Shown one piece after another: positions 1-13,600 of a DNA stretch of 64,000 nucleotides. Each line of letters begins with the position of its first letter. Position 1 is the stretch's first letter. A program made the translations under genes and the position numbers. Below the pieces are notes generated by a model, which had not been told where the DNA came from, ran no database searches, and saw only the letters and a list, made by a program, of their open reading frames with translations. This DNA comes from Siniperca chuatsi (Eukaryota > Chordata > Actinopteri > Centrarchiformes > Sinipercidae): assembly GCF_020085105.1 (NCBI RefSeq), contig NC_058051.1, positions 21,713,955 to 21,777,954 of the forward strand, in the 5' to 3' direction.

Positions 1-3000
1 TCTATATATAGAAATTATAATTTTTTCTCATCAAAGGTTTTACTTAAAAAGTTCTCTGTCGCAGCAATAAGCTCTGTAATTTCTATTTACATGAGCAGGT
101 GTGAGTTTCCTACTGATTTTCTTGAGTAACTTAGTAACGGGGGAAAACAGGAGCTGGTGAGACCCCACACCTTGCCTTTGAAGTTGGCAGCAGCACACAA
201 AATGATTTATAATTACAGAATGCAAAAGTCTATGCTTAACTCAAGACAAAAGACAAAATATAATAAAAGCAGCTGCAAGGCAATCCCACACATGAACAGC
301 TACTGTACATTATATCCGAAGATAAGTGCTTGAAGACTATGCAACAGCAATAAAAACTGGTATTCCAAGGTGTATACATTTATATATATATATATAAATC
401 ATTGTCATTACTCTTGTACAGTACAGCAGATATACTGTAGATGTACAGTGCCAGTTACAGATAAGACCTCTCTGATTAATGGTTCTCACTCATCCCCAGG
501 CAGTGCACTCCTATCTTTCATGCACTGCAGCTACCTATTGCCTGTGCCTTATCGTGGGTGTCTTTTCAGACCTAATCATAGGGTTGCCCTGCAGGTATGT
601 GGCCTGCCAGGTTCAGTCATGCTGGAAAACCCATCACTCAACAGAATTTATCACAACTGCAAGGTGTTGCTAGGCATGTCTCTTCATGTGCTGCACTGCT
701 GCTGTGAAAGTTAAAGATTTTAGTTTTAGCCTGCTACAATATTCTCAGTCATCTCAGCCACGAAGCTGGAACTAAAACTGTTTTAGTGCAGTATCTAAGT
801 CATTAAATCCCACAGAGTGACAGTTATTGGACCATGAACTGCTGCACAATTCAACTACAGAACATTTCCCCCACCCATTTTTTTCCTGACTTAGAAAGCT
901 TGGCTTCAGTTCATGAAATAATTTCTTCAGGGAAGGGAATTCACGGCATCATCTTTCTGTCATCTGGCGAAGAACATATGAATAAATCTCCCAGACGAGG
1001 TAGAAACAATACCAAACCAATCAAGCATTCAGGGAGCTGGAACGCAGCATAAATCTGAGATGACACTCAGGAGAAGAACACATATTTCTTCCAGGAACTT
1101 TACAAACAAATTTGGAAATGTTCATACTTTGTGTAGTCTAATCATTGGGTGAGAAGGCAGAGTAAGCGCAACAAATTTCTGCCACTAGCAATAACATATG
1201 TACCTACCTATTCTGATTCACCTGTATCTTGAATTATGAAAATTACTCTATGTTGCTTATTAAGATTCACTATTTTCTGGAGAGAAATTGAATATAGTGA
1301 CACATTAATATTAACTTTGGTGTAAATACTTAAATAGTATCATGAAAATCGTAAAAGTTCAGACAAATGATGTGAATTTCCCTCTCTAAATGGCAACATG
1401 GATGTGAAGATATTAGGGCACTCTCATTTCCTCTTTTTAAACAACAGAATGCATTTATGGCTTTAGAGGATATTGCACTTTTGCCAATAAACGTTAAAAT
1501 CATAATAAGTACCATAAAATATGTTTAACCGAGGCTAAGACACCTATAATGGTTATTGCACAACACTGTTGTTACATTTTATAACTCCCCAAGTTGCAGA
1601 GGAGAGCTGTCGGAAGTCTTGTATCTGTTGTATCTGTGGTAGAGTACATGCTGTGTCATCTTCCTCTTCCTTTAAGCGCTGTTTGAGTGAGTGGTAGTGG
1701 GTGTGTCTGCGTTGTGGTATTGACAGATCTGGCCCTGTCACTTGTCTTTGTGTCAGAATGCCTGTGGGAGACAGGAAGCCAGCCATCAGAGCGGACAGAA
1801 AACATACCACACCTGGGGCTGGACAGCACAGAGCCACTACTTGCAACTCTCTGACTTATCAGAGCACTCTTAGGTCCTGACTCAACCACACAACCACTTT
1901 TTTTTTGTTTTATGAAAGTGTACTATAGACTTTCAGTAAAAAACTCAACAGTCTAGACAACAGATATTCAAGTAAAAATATACAATATATTTGTTGTATA
2001 AACTTGTACAGAATGTCTTGGACATTTAGCTTTACATATACTATACATAAGGGTCAAAATAGGGTCATATTCGCATCCTTCATGATTTTGAGAAAATGTC
2101 CCCCATAACAACCACATTTTATCTACATCTTTACAAATATACCAAACAAAACAGCCCTTGGATGCACTTTTAAGAGGCCATGACGAGTAACAGATGCCTT
2201 GTATAAAAATCCCTGAAAATGTCTCTCTGTGAGGTAAGAACACATTTGTCAAGCTCATTTCCTTTCATACATCAAACTCACTCATTTGTTCTGAGGCGAG
2301 ACTGGCAATAGAGAACAGCTAATTACACATCATGTTTCCCTTAACATTATTGTGCCACAGAAGGAGTAGCTGCAGACTGAAGACTGTCGGAGTAAAAAAT
2401 AAGGTGAACATCCATTATTTTATGCACTGATTACTTACACATTCCTGGCAAAAGCCAGTCCTATACACAATACCTCGACCTGGTAACTGACATTTAGTTC
2501 CATTTCATGTTAAGGTATGGTCAAGGCCTCAACAGGCAATATGACCTAAAGGTTACAAAACGAGGTCCTTGGCAGAACACAATCACATGACAGATAATGC
2601 AGTTATAAGCAATAGAATGTACAGGAGCGTTTCTGAAGAAAAGTATGTTTCAACTTTGATATTTTGCAGGAAGTGACCACTTGATCTTGTATTTAAAGAA
2701 TAACTATTTAACATCATGGTGTTCACCAGATGTTAGTGAAGGTATTCTGAGTGAAAGCAAGAGAATAAATGCTTTCTGTGGTAATTGCTGCAAGAGAGCT
2801 GCAAACAGCCATCAGAAGAAAAATTAGACAACTGGATAATTCAAGGCCGGATCACTGTAGTAGCTTATTTCCCTCAGCTAGAGTACCATCAAAACTTCTC
2901 AGTTTGGTCCCCAGAAAACCTTCTGATTGGCCAAAGACTCCTTTTAGACCATCAAGGCAATAATCATAACTGATACAGAGAAATACATAAACATCCAGTT

Positions 3001-3339
3001 TACAGCTGGTGAATAACAAATAACAGTCAAACAACAATCCTATATTTAATAGAAAAGTTATGAAATGTCCTGCTATTATGGCTGTACATGACCACTGATT
3101 AATGCCATGTATGATGGATAGCAAACTTCATCCTCTTGTTAGATATTAAGGCATTGAGACTTGATCTAATGGAGCACATTCTCTGCATACGGGCTCTGTT
3201 CCTTTAACAGATCAATGTAGTTTCTTTTGGTGCAGAAACACTGCAACTGACTTACTGCTTATGTCAGCTAGCTAGGCATCTGACAGGCGCCGAAAACCTC
3301 AGAGACACAACAGGAAACAACAAAAAGGCTGTCCAATCC
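1..3339 (-). other. dusp7 3' UTR and downstream flank
   Basis: No coding exon could be supported here. The segment directly follows the dusp7 stop codon on the minus strand, so at least its right part should be 3' UTR. An ATTAAA-type poly(A) signal on the minus strand lies near 3044-3049, about 290 bases past the stop, but long 3' UTRs are usual for MAP-kinase phosphatases and the true end cannot be fixed. The DNA is AT-rich. It contains one copy of a 41-bp sequence repeated in dusp7 intron 2. Short open frames in this stretch lack homology and splice support. Confidence 0.5.
442..482 (+). repeat. 41-bp direct repeat, copy 1
   Basis: The 41 bases are identical to 3875-3915, in the same orientation 3.4 kb away. 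Flanking bases differ on both sides. The second copy is inside dusp7 intron 2. No terminal inverted repeats are visible, so the unit may be a fragment of a dispersed repeat or a local duplication. Confidence 0.85.
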
Positions 3340-6225
3340 TCATGTTGACTCCAGCGTGTCCAGCTGGAAGACGTTGTGATTGGTCGGTGTGGTGAAGAAG
3401 AGCGGCTCCTTGCTGGTGGAACGGTTATCACAGGGACTGTGCAGCCCCAGCGTCCTCTCAAAGTCCAGGAGTTGACCCATGAAGTTGAAGTTTGGGGAAA
3501 TGTTGGACTTCTTCCTCTTGACAAAGTCATAAGCATCATTGAGAGTGAGGTTGAGTCTCTGCATCAGGTAGGCCACGGTGACTGTGACTGAGCGACTGAT
3601 GCCGGCCAGGCAGTGGACCAGGATGCCACACTTCTTAGACCGAGCCTCATCTGTGAAAGGAAGGGAAAACCATGGTCAGCAGAAAGTCATCCAAGGACAT
3701 CTGTTCAAGTATAGCAAATACACCCTTGCAGTTTTCAGAATTTTCTAAATACTATTTTCATTGATTAATATTTTCCTGTACTACAATGATTTTTGTAGTT
3801 ATCAATATTATTCTGGCTTTTAGTTGTCAGAAGTAACCCTGTTGATTCATTTGATCTAGAAAACAGTTTACAACTGTACAGTGCCAGTTACAGATAAGAC
3901 CTCTCTGATTAATGGCAAACAACTGTCAACTAAACACTACGCCTAATTTGCGACCCTATAATAAAACACTACCCCAGACAGTGGAAACAACATTTCCTTC
4001 CTCATTCTACCTCTAAACCCTTTGGAAACTAGTTCATGATACACAGCCTTGCAACCACCAAACAAACAAGTCAAAAGCTGTGGTTTCAAGTGCAGTGGTG
4101 GTGAAAGACAACAAATCAAAAGTGAAATTGAAACATAATGTTGTGGTGCCGCCAAAAACAGGAAAATATGTGTTTTCTTTCAAGATGAATGCGTTACTGT
4201 TCTGTATCAAAGAACTTCAGTGATACTGGTGTACAACAGCTGATGACAGCTTACACAAGTGGTTAGGGAGGAAACGTTTAGCGTGTCTCGCAATATAAAC
4301 CACCCTTTGCTTATGAAAATGATACAAAAACTCCCACCTGTCCACACAAACAAATTCACACACCAGTTTAACAAATAATTATTGTCAATAAATTAAGATA
4401 CGATAAAATAGGACTTTATTTATCCCAAGGGGATTGTGCATCAATTCAAAGTAGGAAAGAGCGCAAATATAAAGAGTATTGATTATTACATTATTATTAA
4501 ACATAATTAACAAGAAATTACTTAATAAATACTTTGGTTTAAGTCTCATAACCCAAAGGTGCCCAGCCCACGTGTGCTTACTATACAAGCCAATTCTTGT
4601 GGCAAAACAAACAACTAAACACGTACACACTCTAAGAACAAATTCATTTTCAGTGAGTGTGTCTGTGAGTTTTAACAAAGCCAATTATAGACATACTCAC
4701 CTATAAATGATATGGCCTCTGGGAAGAACTGGGACAGGTTCTGACTCCAGTGGTCCGAAATGGGAATCTGTTTGTACCTGAAGTGGCCGTCATGCTCAAA
4801 CATGTTGGGGAGATTGGGTGTGACGTTCAGGATGTACTTGATGTTGTACTGGCCCAGCACGTCAAGGTTAGTGGAGTCTTTGGCGCAGCCCAGGTAAAGG
4901 TAGGGTAGGATCTGGACAGGGAAGGCAGGCTGATTGCTGGGGATGGGGCTCTCCTCAGACTCTGTGGCACTAATCGGCTCTCGATCAGATTCCCCATCTG
5001 AACAATCTGAGCTGATCCGGAGATTTCCAAAACCCAGAACAGACAGTGGAGGAGAGGAGCTGGGACAGGAGCTGTCTAGGAGGGTCTCACAGTGCTCTGG
5101 GTAATCTGTGTGGAACTTTACAAATCCACCTGGACAAGAGCCAAAACACAAATTAACAAAGTCACATCAATATGGTTTAAACATTTTCAAATAAAAGGAA
5201 CATCTCGTATATACTGTTTATTTTAATCATATTTTCAATGACAAAAAGGCTGTTGGGTATTGAAGCAGAGCTGTGAAGAAGTAGCTCAAGTTCCCCCCAA
5301 AAAGGCCATTCATGAAATGCATGCCTGTTACTGCTAGAGCAAAACATGGCGCAGCCATTTTGGAATTTTAATTGAGAATCTCAGTGACACACAACACACA
5401 AACTTTCGAACAGCGTACAAGCCGCAAACCCACAACACACGATGAACGTTAGCGCAGAAGTTAACGTTAACGGGTGTAACGTTTAGAACACAACAATAAC
5501 CCAGATAAACGTTAACGTTACAGCCTCGTTCTCAAAAGTCGGTATTTGAAAGTTTAAAACCTCTCCCGTAAACACTTCTGCTGTATTTGACAACGTCTCT
5601 CCCCCAAAAACGTGTTAGCCTTTAATACAGTTTACAAAGATGCTAGGTTATATATTAATATTGCGCCAAAAGTAGCTGGATATTTGCCAATAAGAACATT
5701 TTAGCGATAGAATTGTAAAGCAGCGTCAGTTAGACGTTTTCTAACGTTATGAACTCCATCGCAGACACACTATAACTAACTCACGTTACCTATATTTTAC
5801 ATGAATGTATCATGTAATTGTTCCTTGGGTTTAATTCGACAGCAAAACTATTTACCTTCCAGATAATACGCTGTACAGCCGTCTTCCCATAGTTTTTGAA
5901 GAAGCAGACCCAAAACCGAGGCTGGAGCTCCACTCTCCTGCCAGTCTACGGTGCACTCATCGTACAGGAGGACCGTGTCCGTCTTGCACCGTCTTATGAA
6001 CTTCTCTTTATCCTCATGGTTGGGGATGATAGTCCGGATAGGTATGTTGCCCTTTTTGAACCTCCGGAGCATCAGCCCCGGTATGGCCAGGTTTATGGCG
6101 GTCTCTATGTGGGATGATTCATAAAGCTCATGTGAACGGCAGTCCAGCAGGAGCAGAGAAGTGCCTCCGGACTCTAACTCGAGTTGCAGCCATTCCACGC
6201 TTTTACTCGGCGTCACATTAGACAT
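3340..6225 (-). CDS. dusp7: Dual-specificity phosphatase 7 (ERK phosphatase)
   Basis: Dephosphorylates phospho-Thr and phospho-Tyr of ERK1/2 in the cytoplasm, ending MAP-kinase signalling. Coding exons on the minus strand are 5856-6225, 4701-5129 and 3340-3650, giving 369 aa with consistent phases (1, 1). An N-terminal rhodanese-like domain (about 10-125) contains the kinase-interaction motif [11 protein letters not shown] Ser-rich linker follows, with an NES-like [12 protein letters not shown]. The C-terminal phosphatase domain (about 165-320) shows the general acid in PISDHWSQ (near Asp249) and the signature [10 protein letters not shown] with nucleophile Cys280. The start is the first ATG of a frame matching family N-termini ([14 protein letters not shown]). 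Against the close paralogue DUSP6, it shares [19 protein letters not shown] and [14 protein letters not shown] with DUSP7. It is shorter than human DUSP7 (419 aa by memory), mainly at the N-terminus. The next gene on this strand is alas1. Confidence 0.95.
3875..3915 (+). repeat. 41-bp direct repeat, copy 2
   Basis: Exact second copy of 442-482, located in dusp7 intron 2 (3651-4700). The rest of that intron and intron 1 (5130-5855) show no other feature, apart from a few AACGTTAACG-like palindromic hexamer runs near 5460-5520. Confidence 0.85.
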
Positions 6226-7175
6226 ATCGGACTCAATATCATACTACATGCAAGCGCAAACATTTACTACATGGTCCACCAAGCGACGACAAACTACATT
6301 TCACCCGCAAAAAGAAGCGTTAAATGTTGCCCCGCCGGTGCATGGCGCTTCTGCTGGAGCGAAGAGATTTCCCCTTTTTTCCTCTTTTCTATTTCCATCA
6401 GTCAGTTGAGTCTGACCTGTCCCAACGCTAATGGAGACACATTTACACTTTAATTTACCATACACAAGTTTAAATGTGAATGTTATATAGCCAATAACCT
6501 CTTCATCAACTTCAACTACTCCACATCGTACCAGGGTCCTCCATGCACATTCTCGTTTTACCATTCCGATGCATGGGAGGTTGTTTTTTTTTTTTTTACT
6601 TGACAGTAGAGCAACTCAAGAGGGAGGAGTTTATTCCTTATGATTTAAAGTCATAGCAGAAATATCACAAAGTTTGGTATCAGCAATGGAATCATTTTGC
6701 CAATCACAATTTTGTCAGTCACTATCATCATATTTCTTGACAAGATATTATAACAAGTTTATACTGATTTTTAAGGGGATTGTTATCACTAACAATCACT
6801 GAATATGATTCACACATTTTTCCTAGGAACTAAAGTGGTTCTGTTCTAGGCTACCAAATGACCTTGTAGTGACCTTGTGTAACGTTTATTACTTATTCAT
6901 TTTATCAATTAAATATTCCCATGGGGACTCAAAGCCTGTCTGAGTTAGTATAACAATGATTTTGCATAATATTTGCATAGTTGCAACTTGAATGATGCTT
7001 ATATTTTAAAGGAATTTATTTTTTCTTGACAAATTTGATGAATGAGATGGGATTGCATTATTGCACATATTATTAGTGCATCAGTGTCCTTTGTACACAA
7101 CCAAATTCCCCTGACTTATGTGGCATTTTTCTGAAGTGCTCTCATGATTCCCTTTCAAAACAGAAATCCTATGAT

Positions 7176-7257
7176 ATACTGTATGTTAGCTGGCACCAGA
7201 TACTATACATCAGTATATAGTTATGTATAGTATCTGGTGCCAGCTAAAATACAGTAT
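7176..7257. repeat. Near-perfect 35-bp-arm hairpin
   Basis: The arms 7176-7210 and 7223-7257 are reverse complements with one mismatch, separated by a 12-base loop. The core of the left arm is AGCTGGCACCAGATACTA. The total of about 82 bases is of pre-miRNA size, but a small palindromic MITE is an equally good reading. No flanking target duplication is clear. Confidence 0.8.
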
Positions 7258-7897
7258 GTAACGTCATATAACAATTATAGTTATATTACAACAACTATCA
7301 GTGTATTTCACAGGATTAGACACAGAAGTGCAAAGCAGTATTTACAGTGAAATCACACCCTCCATTTAGAACGCAAACACTAACTAATGGGCCGAATCCA
7401 TTCATTTTCCTTCTGGAGGGGCAAACTCCACTATCCTTCACTTTACTTTGAATTGGTTCACGCATTTTTCTACAGGAGAGCAGCAGATCATTTCACTGCG
7501 GAAGTATGTTATCTTTCATCATGACAACATTTCGTATCAGATCAGACACACCCCTGAAACTGCTCTCTTCCTCAATTTTAATTGTATTTCCGAGGTGAAG
7601 TGTATCAAGGAGGCCTTTTTTCTCCCCCCCAAGCTATATTACATGGTGACCACAATATGAAATTCACAAGCATATTGCCATGCATGCGTGTCTTTTCTTA
7701 AAATGCAACCACAACATTCCCATGGCTCACTACTGATGTGTATAATAACGCAAGCAAATGGTGAATGTGTAGGAATAAGAGAGGGAGATGCATGCAGTGG
7801 GTATCCAGCCATGTAGCTCATCTGTCTGCACACGTGAGTGGGGGGGAGACACAGATGTGCAGAGTATCGGGATTAACACAGAATAGAGCTAAACCTG

Positions 7898-7953
7898 CAC
7901 ACACGCACGCACACACACACAGACACACACACACACACACACAAACAAACAAA
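7898..7953. repeat. AC microsatellite
   Basis: An interrupted (AC)n run passes into AAAC units at its right end. Simple sequence repeat between dusp7 and alas1. Confidence 0.9.
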
Positions 7954-10658
7954 TGCTCTCAACCATAGACTGATCAGACACACAACGACAGACACCATAT
8001 CATCGCCGCACTACACTACGCCACCCTGTTCAGCACCTGCCTCCAACAGCCAGCCACCACATAATGTCAAGAGTTTGCAAACCAACACACACACGCTGAC
8101 TGTGGCCCCTCATACCCACATGATTGCTGTTCCAGTTGAACTCTCCTCCATGAAGTGTAGTGGGGTTGGACCTGCCCTCAGACTTTCTGCAATAAAGAAC
8201 TGAGAAGCCTGCATCTACAAAAGACAGATGGATCAGGGAAATAATGTGTGACAATGAGGTCAAACAATGCACAAAGCAGTCTTTCCTGCCAACAAATTTT
8301 GTATACTTACTGGGTTCACTATATATGAAGACAGAGTCAGTTTATGAGGAAAGATGGCCTTGATTATTAATGAATATGTCTCAAAATTTGATATCCAAAG
8401 CAACTAAATCAACACAACACGTAACTAGACTATTAAATTAAAATACAAAAAAATAAATAAAAATCAAAGATGCGTGTTCTGAGCAGGCTGGACTCGCACG
8501 ATACTGGTAGTCACCTGACTGCTCCACTTCCACCAACACTTTGGTTACATAATGTGCTCCAAACGTGAGCTCATGGTAATTCTCTCAGAGGAAAGAGAGG
8601 AAACGATGGTTTATCTTTGGTCTTTGGTTTACAGAATCCCAGGTTTTGCATGTCAAGTGCTGCTTTGAGGGCTTTCATGCATACCTGACAGTCACACAAA
8701 CAGCCCTGTCACGTGCAGATGTACAGTGGGATGCATTCAGAGATGAGACAGATGGGAGGAGAGCTTCCTCTCCATTGATGTTTCTCTGCATGTGGGAGTA
8801 AAGGGCTTTTTATTGAACTAATTTTATCTAAACATGATGATCCTAGGCTACAGGCCAGAAAATGTATAAAGTCAATAAAAATGTCAACTCTATATCTTGT
8901 ATTAAAAAGCTATAAAAAATAACCAGGCTGCTACATTAATGGCAGATAAATCTGACAATATAAATTAATTTCAAATGCTCTATAATATCTTATTTTGCAT
9001 GTCTGCTACACTGACACATGCTGTGAGGTACATTGAAGTGTGTTTGCTGCATTTTATTACAACCAATATGCTCTCCCATGTTATCTAGATGGAAACACAA
9101 TATCCTGTTCTCTATTGATACCATCTAGTGGTTCATCATGAAAACTGCTGCACCAGATATGAGTCATCTGCAAAGGAGGGAGGTGTCTGACGTCACAGCC
9201 TCACAACTGCAAATAGGAGACCCAGTATGCCTCCATGTGGCGAAACCAAGAATGCCATGAAATGCATTTCATGAATGAATGACCACATGACCACAAATCT
9301 GCCCTTAAGCTGATTATACTGCACATGAACACACTAGATACACCTCTGCCTTTTTGCTAAACCACTAGGTTTTCCAATAGAAAAAATATTATAAAAAATT
9401 GTTATTGTGCCATTTATGTAATATGCCTTTTCATGTTGTTTATGACAGAACTACTTATTACATTCACTATTTACTCTTGTAGTAAGAGTAAATGACGTAT
9501 ATCCTACACGAACCTAGACTTGAGCTACACTCTTCTCCATCACCTTGTAACTGACTTTTGGGGAATATATACTATACTATAACTGACATGAGAGATAATC
9601 TTTGTGCCAGGAGCAATGCATGTAATGAAACAGATAGATGTATGCGCAGCAAATATCCTGGGTGTCATGATAAATTTAAAAGGATAAAACTGTATAAGCC
9701 CAAAAAGACATGGTCGCACCATATTAGTGATTTGAGATACTGTGTTCACTGTATGATTGGGTTGGAGTGAGTGTGATATTTCATCCCATCTGCCATCTCA
9801 TTCACTTATTATGATTATTCTAGCATAAAATGTTCAGATAGATTATTCAGATTAGATCTTTGCGTAACACATAACATGCACATTTGCATACCTAGTAATC
9901 TGTAAGATTTATACACCCTTACAGATACACTCTTACAATACGCAAGTGTATTACTAGAGGAAAAGAGGCGAGGCAGCATGAAAAACAATAAAAAAATACA
10001 CGATTGCATTTGCTGCTGTTCGCTACAAGCACAGCACCCCTCTGACACAGCGTTTTAATAACCAATAGGATTTAGAAAATGTTAATTTAACCTTTAGATG
10101 CTTTAGATGCTCTGATGCTATATAAAAAGCCTCAGTCATATGTTCTGCATTTGTTTTTTAATGGAGGCATATTACCTAACATACTGATGTAAATTATGCA
10201 GGGGACAAATATACAGTATGTACAAATATATGTATTTGTAAATGGTTAGCCTTTTGAAATTATTTTTAGATAACTGCAATTAACTGATTCATGAATACAG
10301 GCACATGTGATAAATGGTTGTATCACAAGTGGCTGTATTCATAACCTTCATGAAGCAAATTATGTTTAATTTTTGCTCACAATCTACCAAGAAGAAGTGT
10401 TGGTTTAGCGCTTCATTTATAAAGTCGTGGTTTGGGTTGTTCATGAAAACCACATTTTCACACATAAATAAAGTTAATTCATGTGTAAGTCGTAATCAGT
10501 ACATTTGAAAATAAACACAGTAGAGTAAATGAACACTTTACCCACACATCTATTGGTGATAGAACATTTTATACGCAGTGATATATTTAATTTAAATACA
10601 ATAAATAGCTTGAATACTAGCAGGTGGGGCTTGTTGGGATTTAGTGTTTTGTGTGATA

Positions 10659-13600
10659 TCAGGCTACTGCTGATATCATGTGACTGAGGCCTGTGAAGTA
10701 GGACTTCTCCCTCTCACTCATCAGCTCGAAGTGAAGAGGCTGCTGGCAGAAGTTACACTCTGCTGAGGAGTGTGGCCTCAGCTCCAAACCCGCCTCCTTC
10801 CACGTCTTCACCAGCCGGTCTGTGGAGACGAAGCAGAGAACAAACAGCTGAGGATAGAACAATCTTTGCCATTCATTATGGATATTAGATATACCTCACA
10901 GTGTTCTGTCCTAACAGTGCTGGGGTTTGAAATAAATTACTTGTCTCAGTATCAAATGTGGCTACTGGACTTCAGAATTACGAAGATTAAAGACTGTCCA
11001 ACCTAACAAGAGATACTTCGTATTACACACGTCTGCATCATTTGTCAAATGTTTAACATACATAAAACTTTTAAAAAGGGTCCACAAACGTTCCAATTTT
11101 GGATATTTTTCGATTCATGAAATGAGCAATATAATTACAGTGGGCATACCAACAAAGTAGTGCATCATCTTGGGAGTGTGGTGTGGTGTGGGGGCGATGC
11201 GCAGCAACTCCTCTCCTTTAGCCACAGTGGGGTAATTGATAGCCTGGACGTAGATGTTGTAACGGGACATCATGATGTCACAGATCTCACTGTTCTTCTC
11301 TGCATCTGCCACCTGCCAAACAAATACATCATATGTCAGATTCACATGTTCAAGTGTCTGAAATTGAATTTAGACTATAAAAAACACATTCTATAACATT
11401 CATATATGCGACAGTATTGGTAAAAATCTTTCAGTCAATACAGCACCAAATGAACAGCTAGTTACGGTGGCAAGGTTGCCTGGTGGTTAGAGACACTGTC
11501 CTATAAGTGAAAGATTCCCAAGTGAATCCCTGCATCTGCACCAGTTAAATAGATTAATTATTCATTATCATACCCGAACAGGAATAATGTGGCTTGGGCA
11601 GTGGACCACTGGAAGGCCCGAGTCTGTCAGCATCTGTCGGAGCAGCTTGACGCTCCTCTGATGTTTCCTCCTGAGCACCTGGCCCTCCTCACTTTTCAGG
11701 ACCTTGATGGACTCCTTTGCCCCTGCCAGCAGCATGGGGGGCAGGGAAGTGGTGAAGATGAAGCCTGCAGCAAAGGAGCGCACTGTGTCCACCAGGGCAC
11801 TGGTGCTGGCGATGTAGCCACCCACACAGCCAAATGCCTTGCCTGGAAACAAAACCCATAAAAAGTCAGAGAGGCACATGTGTAACCGGTGAGGGTGTTA
11901 TGAGAGGTTTCCCCTCATTAGCGAGGGTTCTACTTACCAAGGGTACCAGAAATGATGTCCATCTTGTGCATGACTCTGTCTCTGTCCCCGATCCCTCCTC
12001 CTCTGGGCCCATACAAGCCCACAGCATGAACTTCATCCACAAAGGTAATGGCACCAAACTTGTGGGCAATGTCACACATCTCTTCTAGTGGGCACACAGC
12101 CCCTGTAGAGAGCACAACGTCCATTAGATTATTAAAGATTACTTATAAAAATGAAAGTACAAATACTTTTTTATCTGTTTAGCTACGCTTGCTCTGTAAA
12201 GCCTTGTAAAGTGTTTCACTGTTGTTCTGCGGTTTCGTATATAACAGTAATGTAAATCAGTTTACTAACAATTTACTAAAACACATAAATTAGGAATAAA
12301 TAACTGATAATCTTTTAAATGCCCTATTATATAAGACTGACGCTTTCATGGAGGGCTGTGTGCTTACCATCCATTGAATGCACTGTCTCAAAGGCAACAA
12401 TCTTTGGAGTGGAAGGGTCCGACTTCTCAAGCAGCTCTTGTAGGTGGCTGACGTCATTGTGACGGAAGATAAACTTCTTGACCCCACTGTTTCTTATACC
12501 CTGGATCATTGAGGCGTGGTTGCCAGCGTCAGAGTAGATTTCACAACCTAGAGGAGTAAACAAATGGAAGAAATGTTTACTCTACAATTCTCTACTATGG
12601 CTGTCTGAATCAAGAAAATATGTGATCAAATAGATTATAATTTTGTATCAAAGCAAAAGCATGAAACTGTAGGTCACATGCTATACTATTTACGAGCTTA
12701 ATTTAATATACCTGGTAGCATTTTTGCCAGAGTAAACAATGTGGAGTCATTGGCTACAAAGCAGGAAGTGAACAGCAGTGCAGCATCCTTGCCGTGCAGG
12801 TCAGCTAGCTCATATTCAAGCTCCACGTGGAATTTGCTTGTCCCTGAAATGTTTCGTGTGCCTCCTGCACCAGCACCATGCTTTCGTAAAGTTTCCCTTG
12901 AAGAAAAAAAAGAATAAGAGTTTACTATCTTAGAACTACCTTATTGTCGTATTTCATCTGGGCTTAATCTGTAATTATCACCATCCTCTTATGATTTCTG
13001 TTTAATGACACTAATCAGGCTTGTGGCTGATTGCTGATCAGTGAGCCTACTCACATGATAGCCTGAGTGACTTTAGGGTGACGGCTCATGCCAAGATAGT
13101 CATTGCTGCACCACACAGACACATCTCTCTTTGCATGAAAAGACTCTGAGTAGTCGTCTGCCATGGGGAATGAGAAGGCACGCCGGTTCACTGTCTTAAA
13201 AACTCTGTATGTGTGATCTGTCTTCTTGCTTTCAATCTTCTTTTCAAAAAACCTGTCATACTGGAAGGTGACAGCTGATGGAGGAAAAATGGGAGGGTTT
13301 TATAAGCTTAAAAATAATCAAAATACACTTTTTGAGAATTATTGTTCATTAAGAAGAATGTGTCTTTCTTACCCTCAGACAGATTATCCTTTAGCAGGTG
13401 AGACACCTTGGAAGATATGGGTTCAAAAAGGTTTCTTGGTGCCCCTGTGTTGGCTTTGTCTGCCTTGATAAGATCCTCAACTGACAAATCTGTTTTCCCT
13501 GTTCAAGAAAGATGCGCACCATTAATGATCTCTAAATCAATGCATAACATTAATTTGCTATAGACTTTAAATGTCATTCAATTAAATTTTATTTATATAG

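Larger units (their letters stand above)
6226..10658. other. Intergenic region dusp7-alas1
   Basis: The left end should hold the dusp7 promoter and 5' UTR, read leftward; a poly-T run lies at 6582-6597. The right end should hold the alas1 3' UTR, with an ATTAAA-type poly(A) signal on the minus strand at 10586-10591, 68 bases past the alas1 stop. Between them I see a long-arm hairpin (7176-7257) and an AC microsatellite (7898-7953), otherwise AT-rich DNA. No exon of a POC1A-like WD-repeat gene, which I recall between these genes in human, could be recognised. Confidence 0.6.

Noticed and set aside
3340-6225. dusp6 or dusp9 as identity
   Set aside because: Diagnostic stretches ([40 protein letters not shown]) follow DUSP7.
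7898-7953. Tandem repeats as a CRISPR-like array
   Set aside because: Pure dinucleotide microsatellites without spacers in vertebrate DNA.
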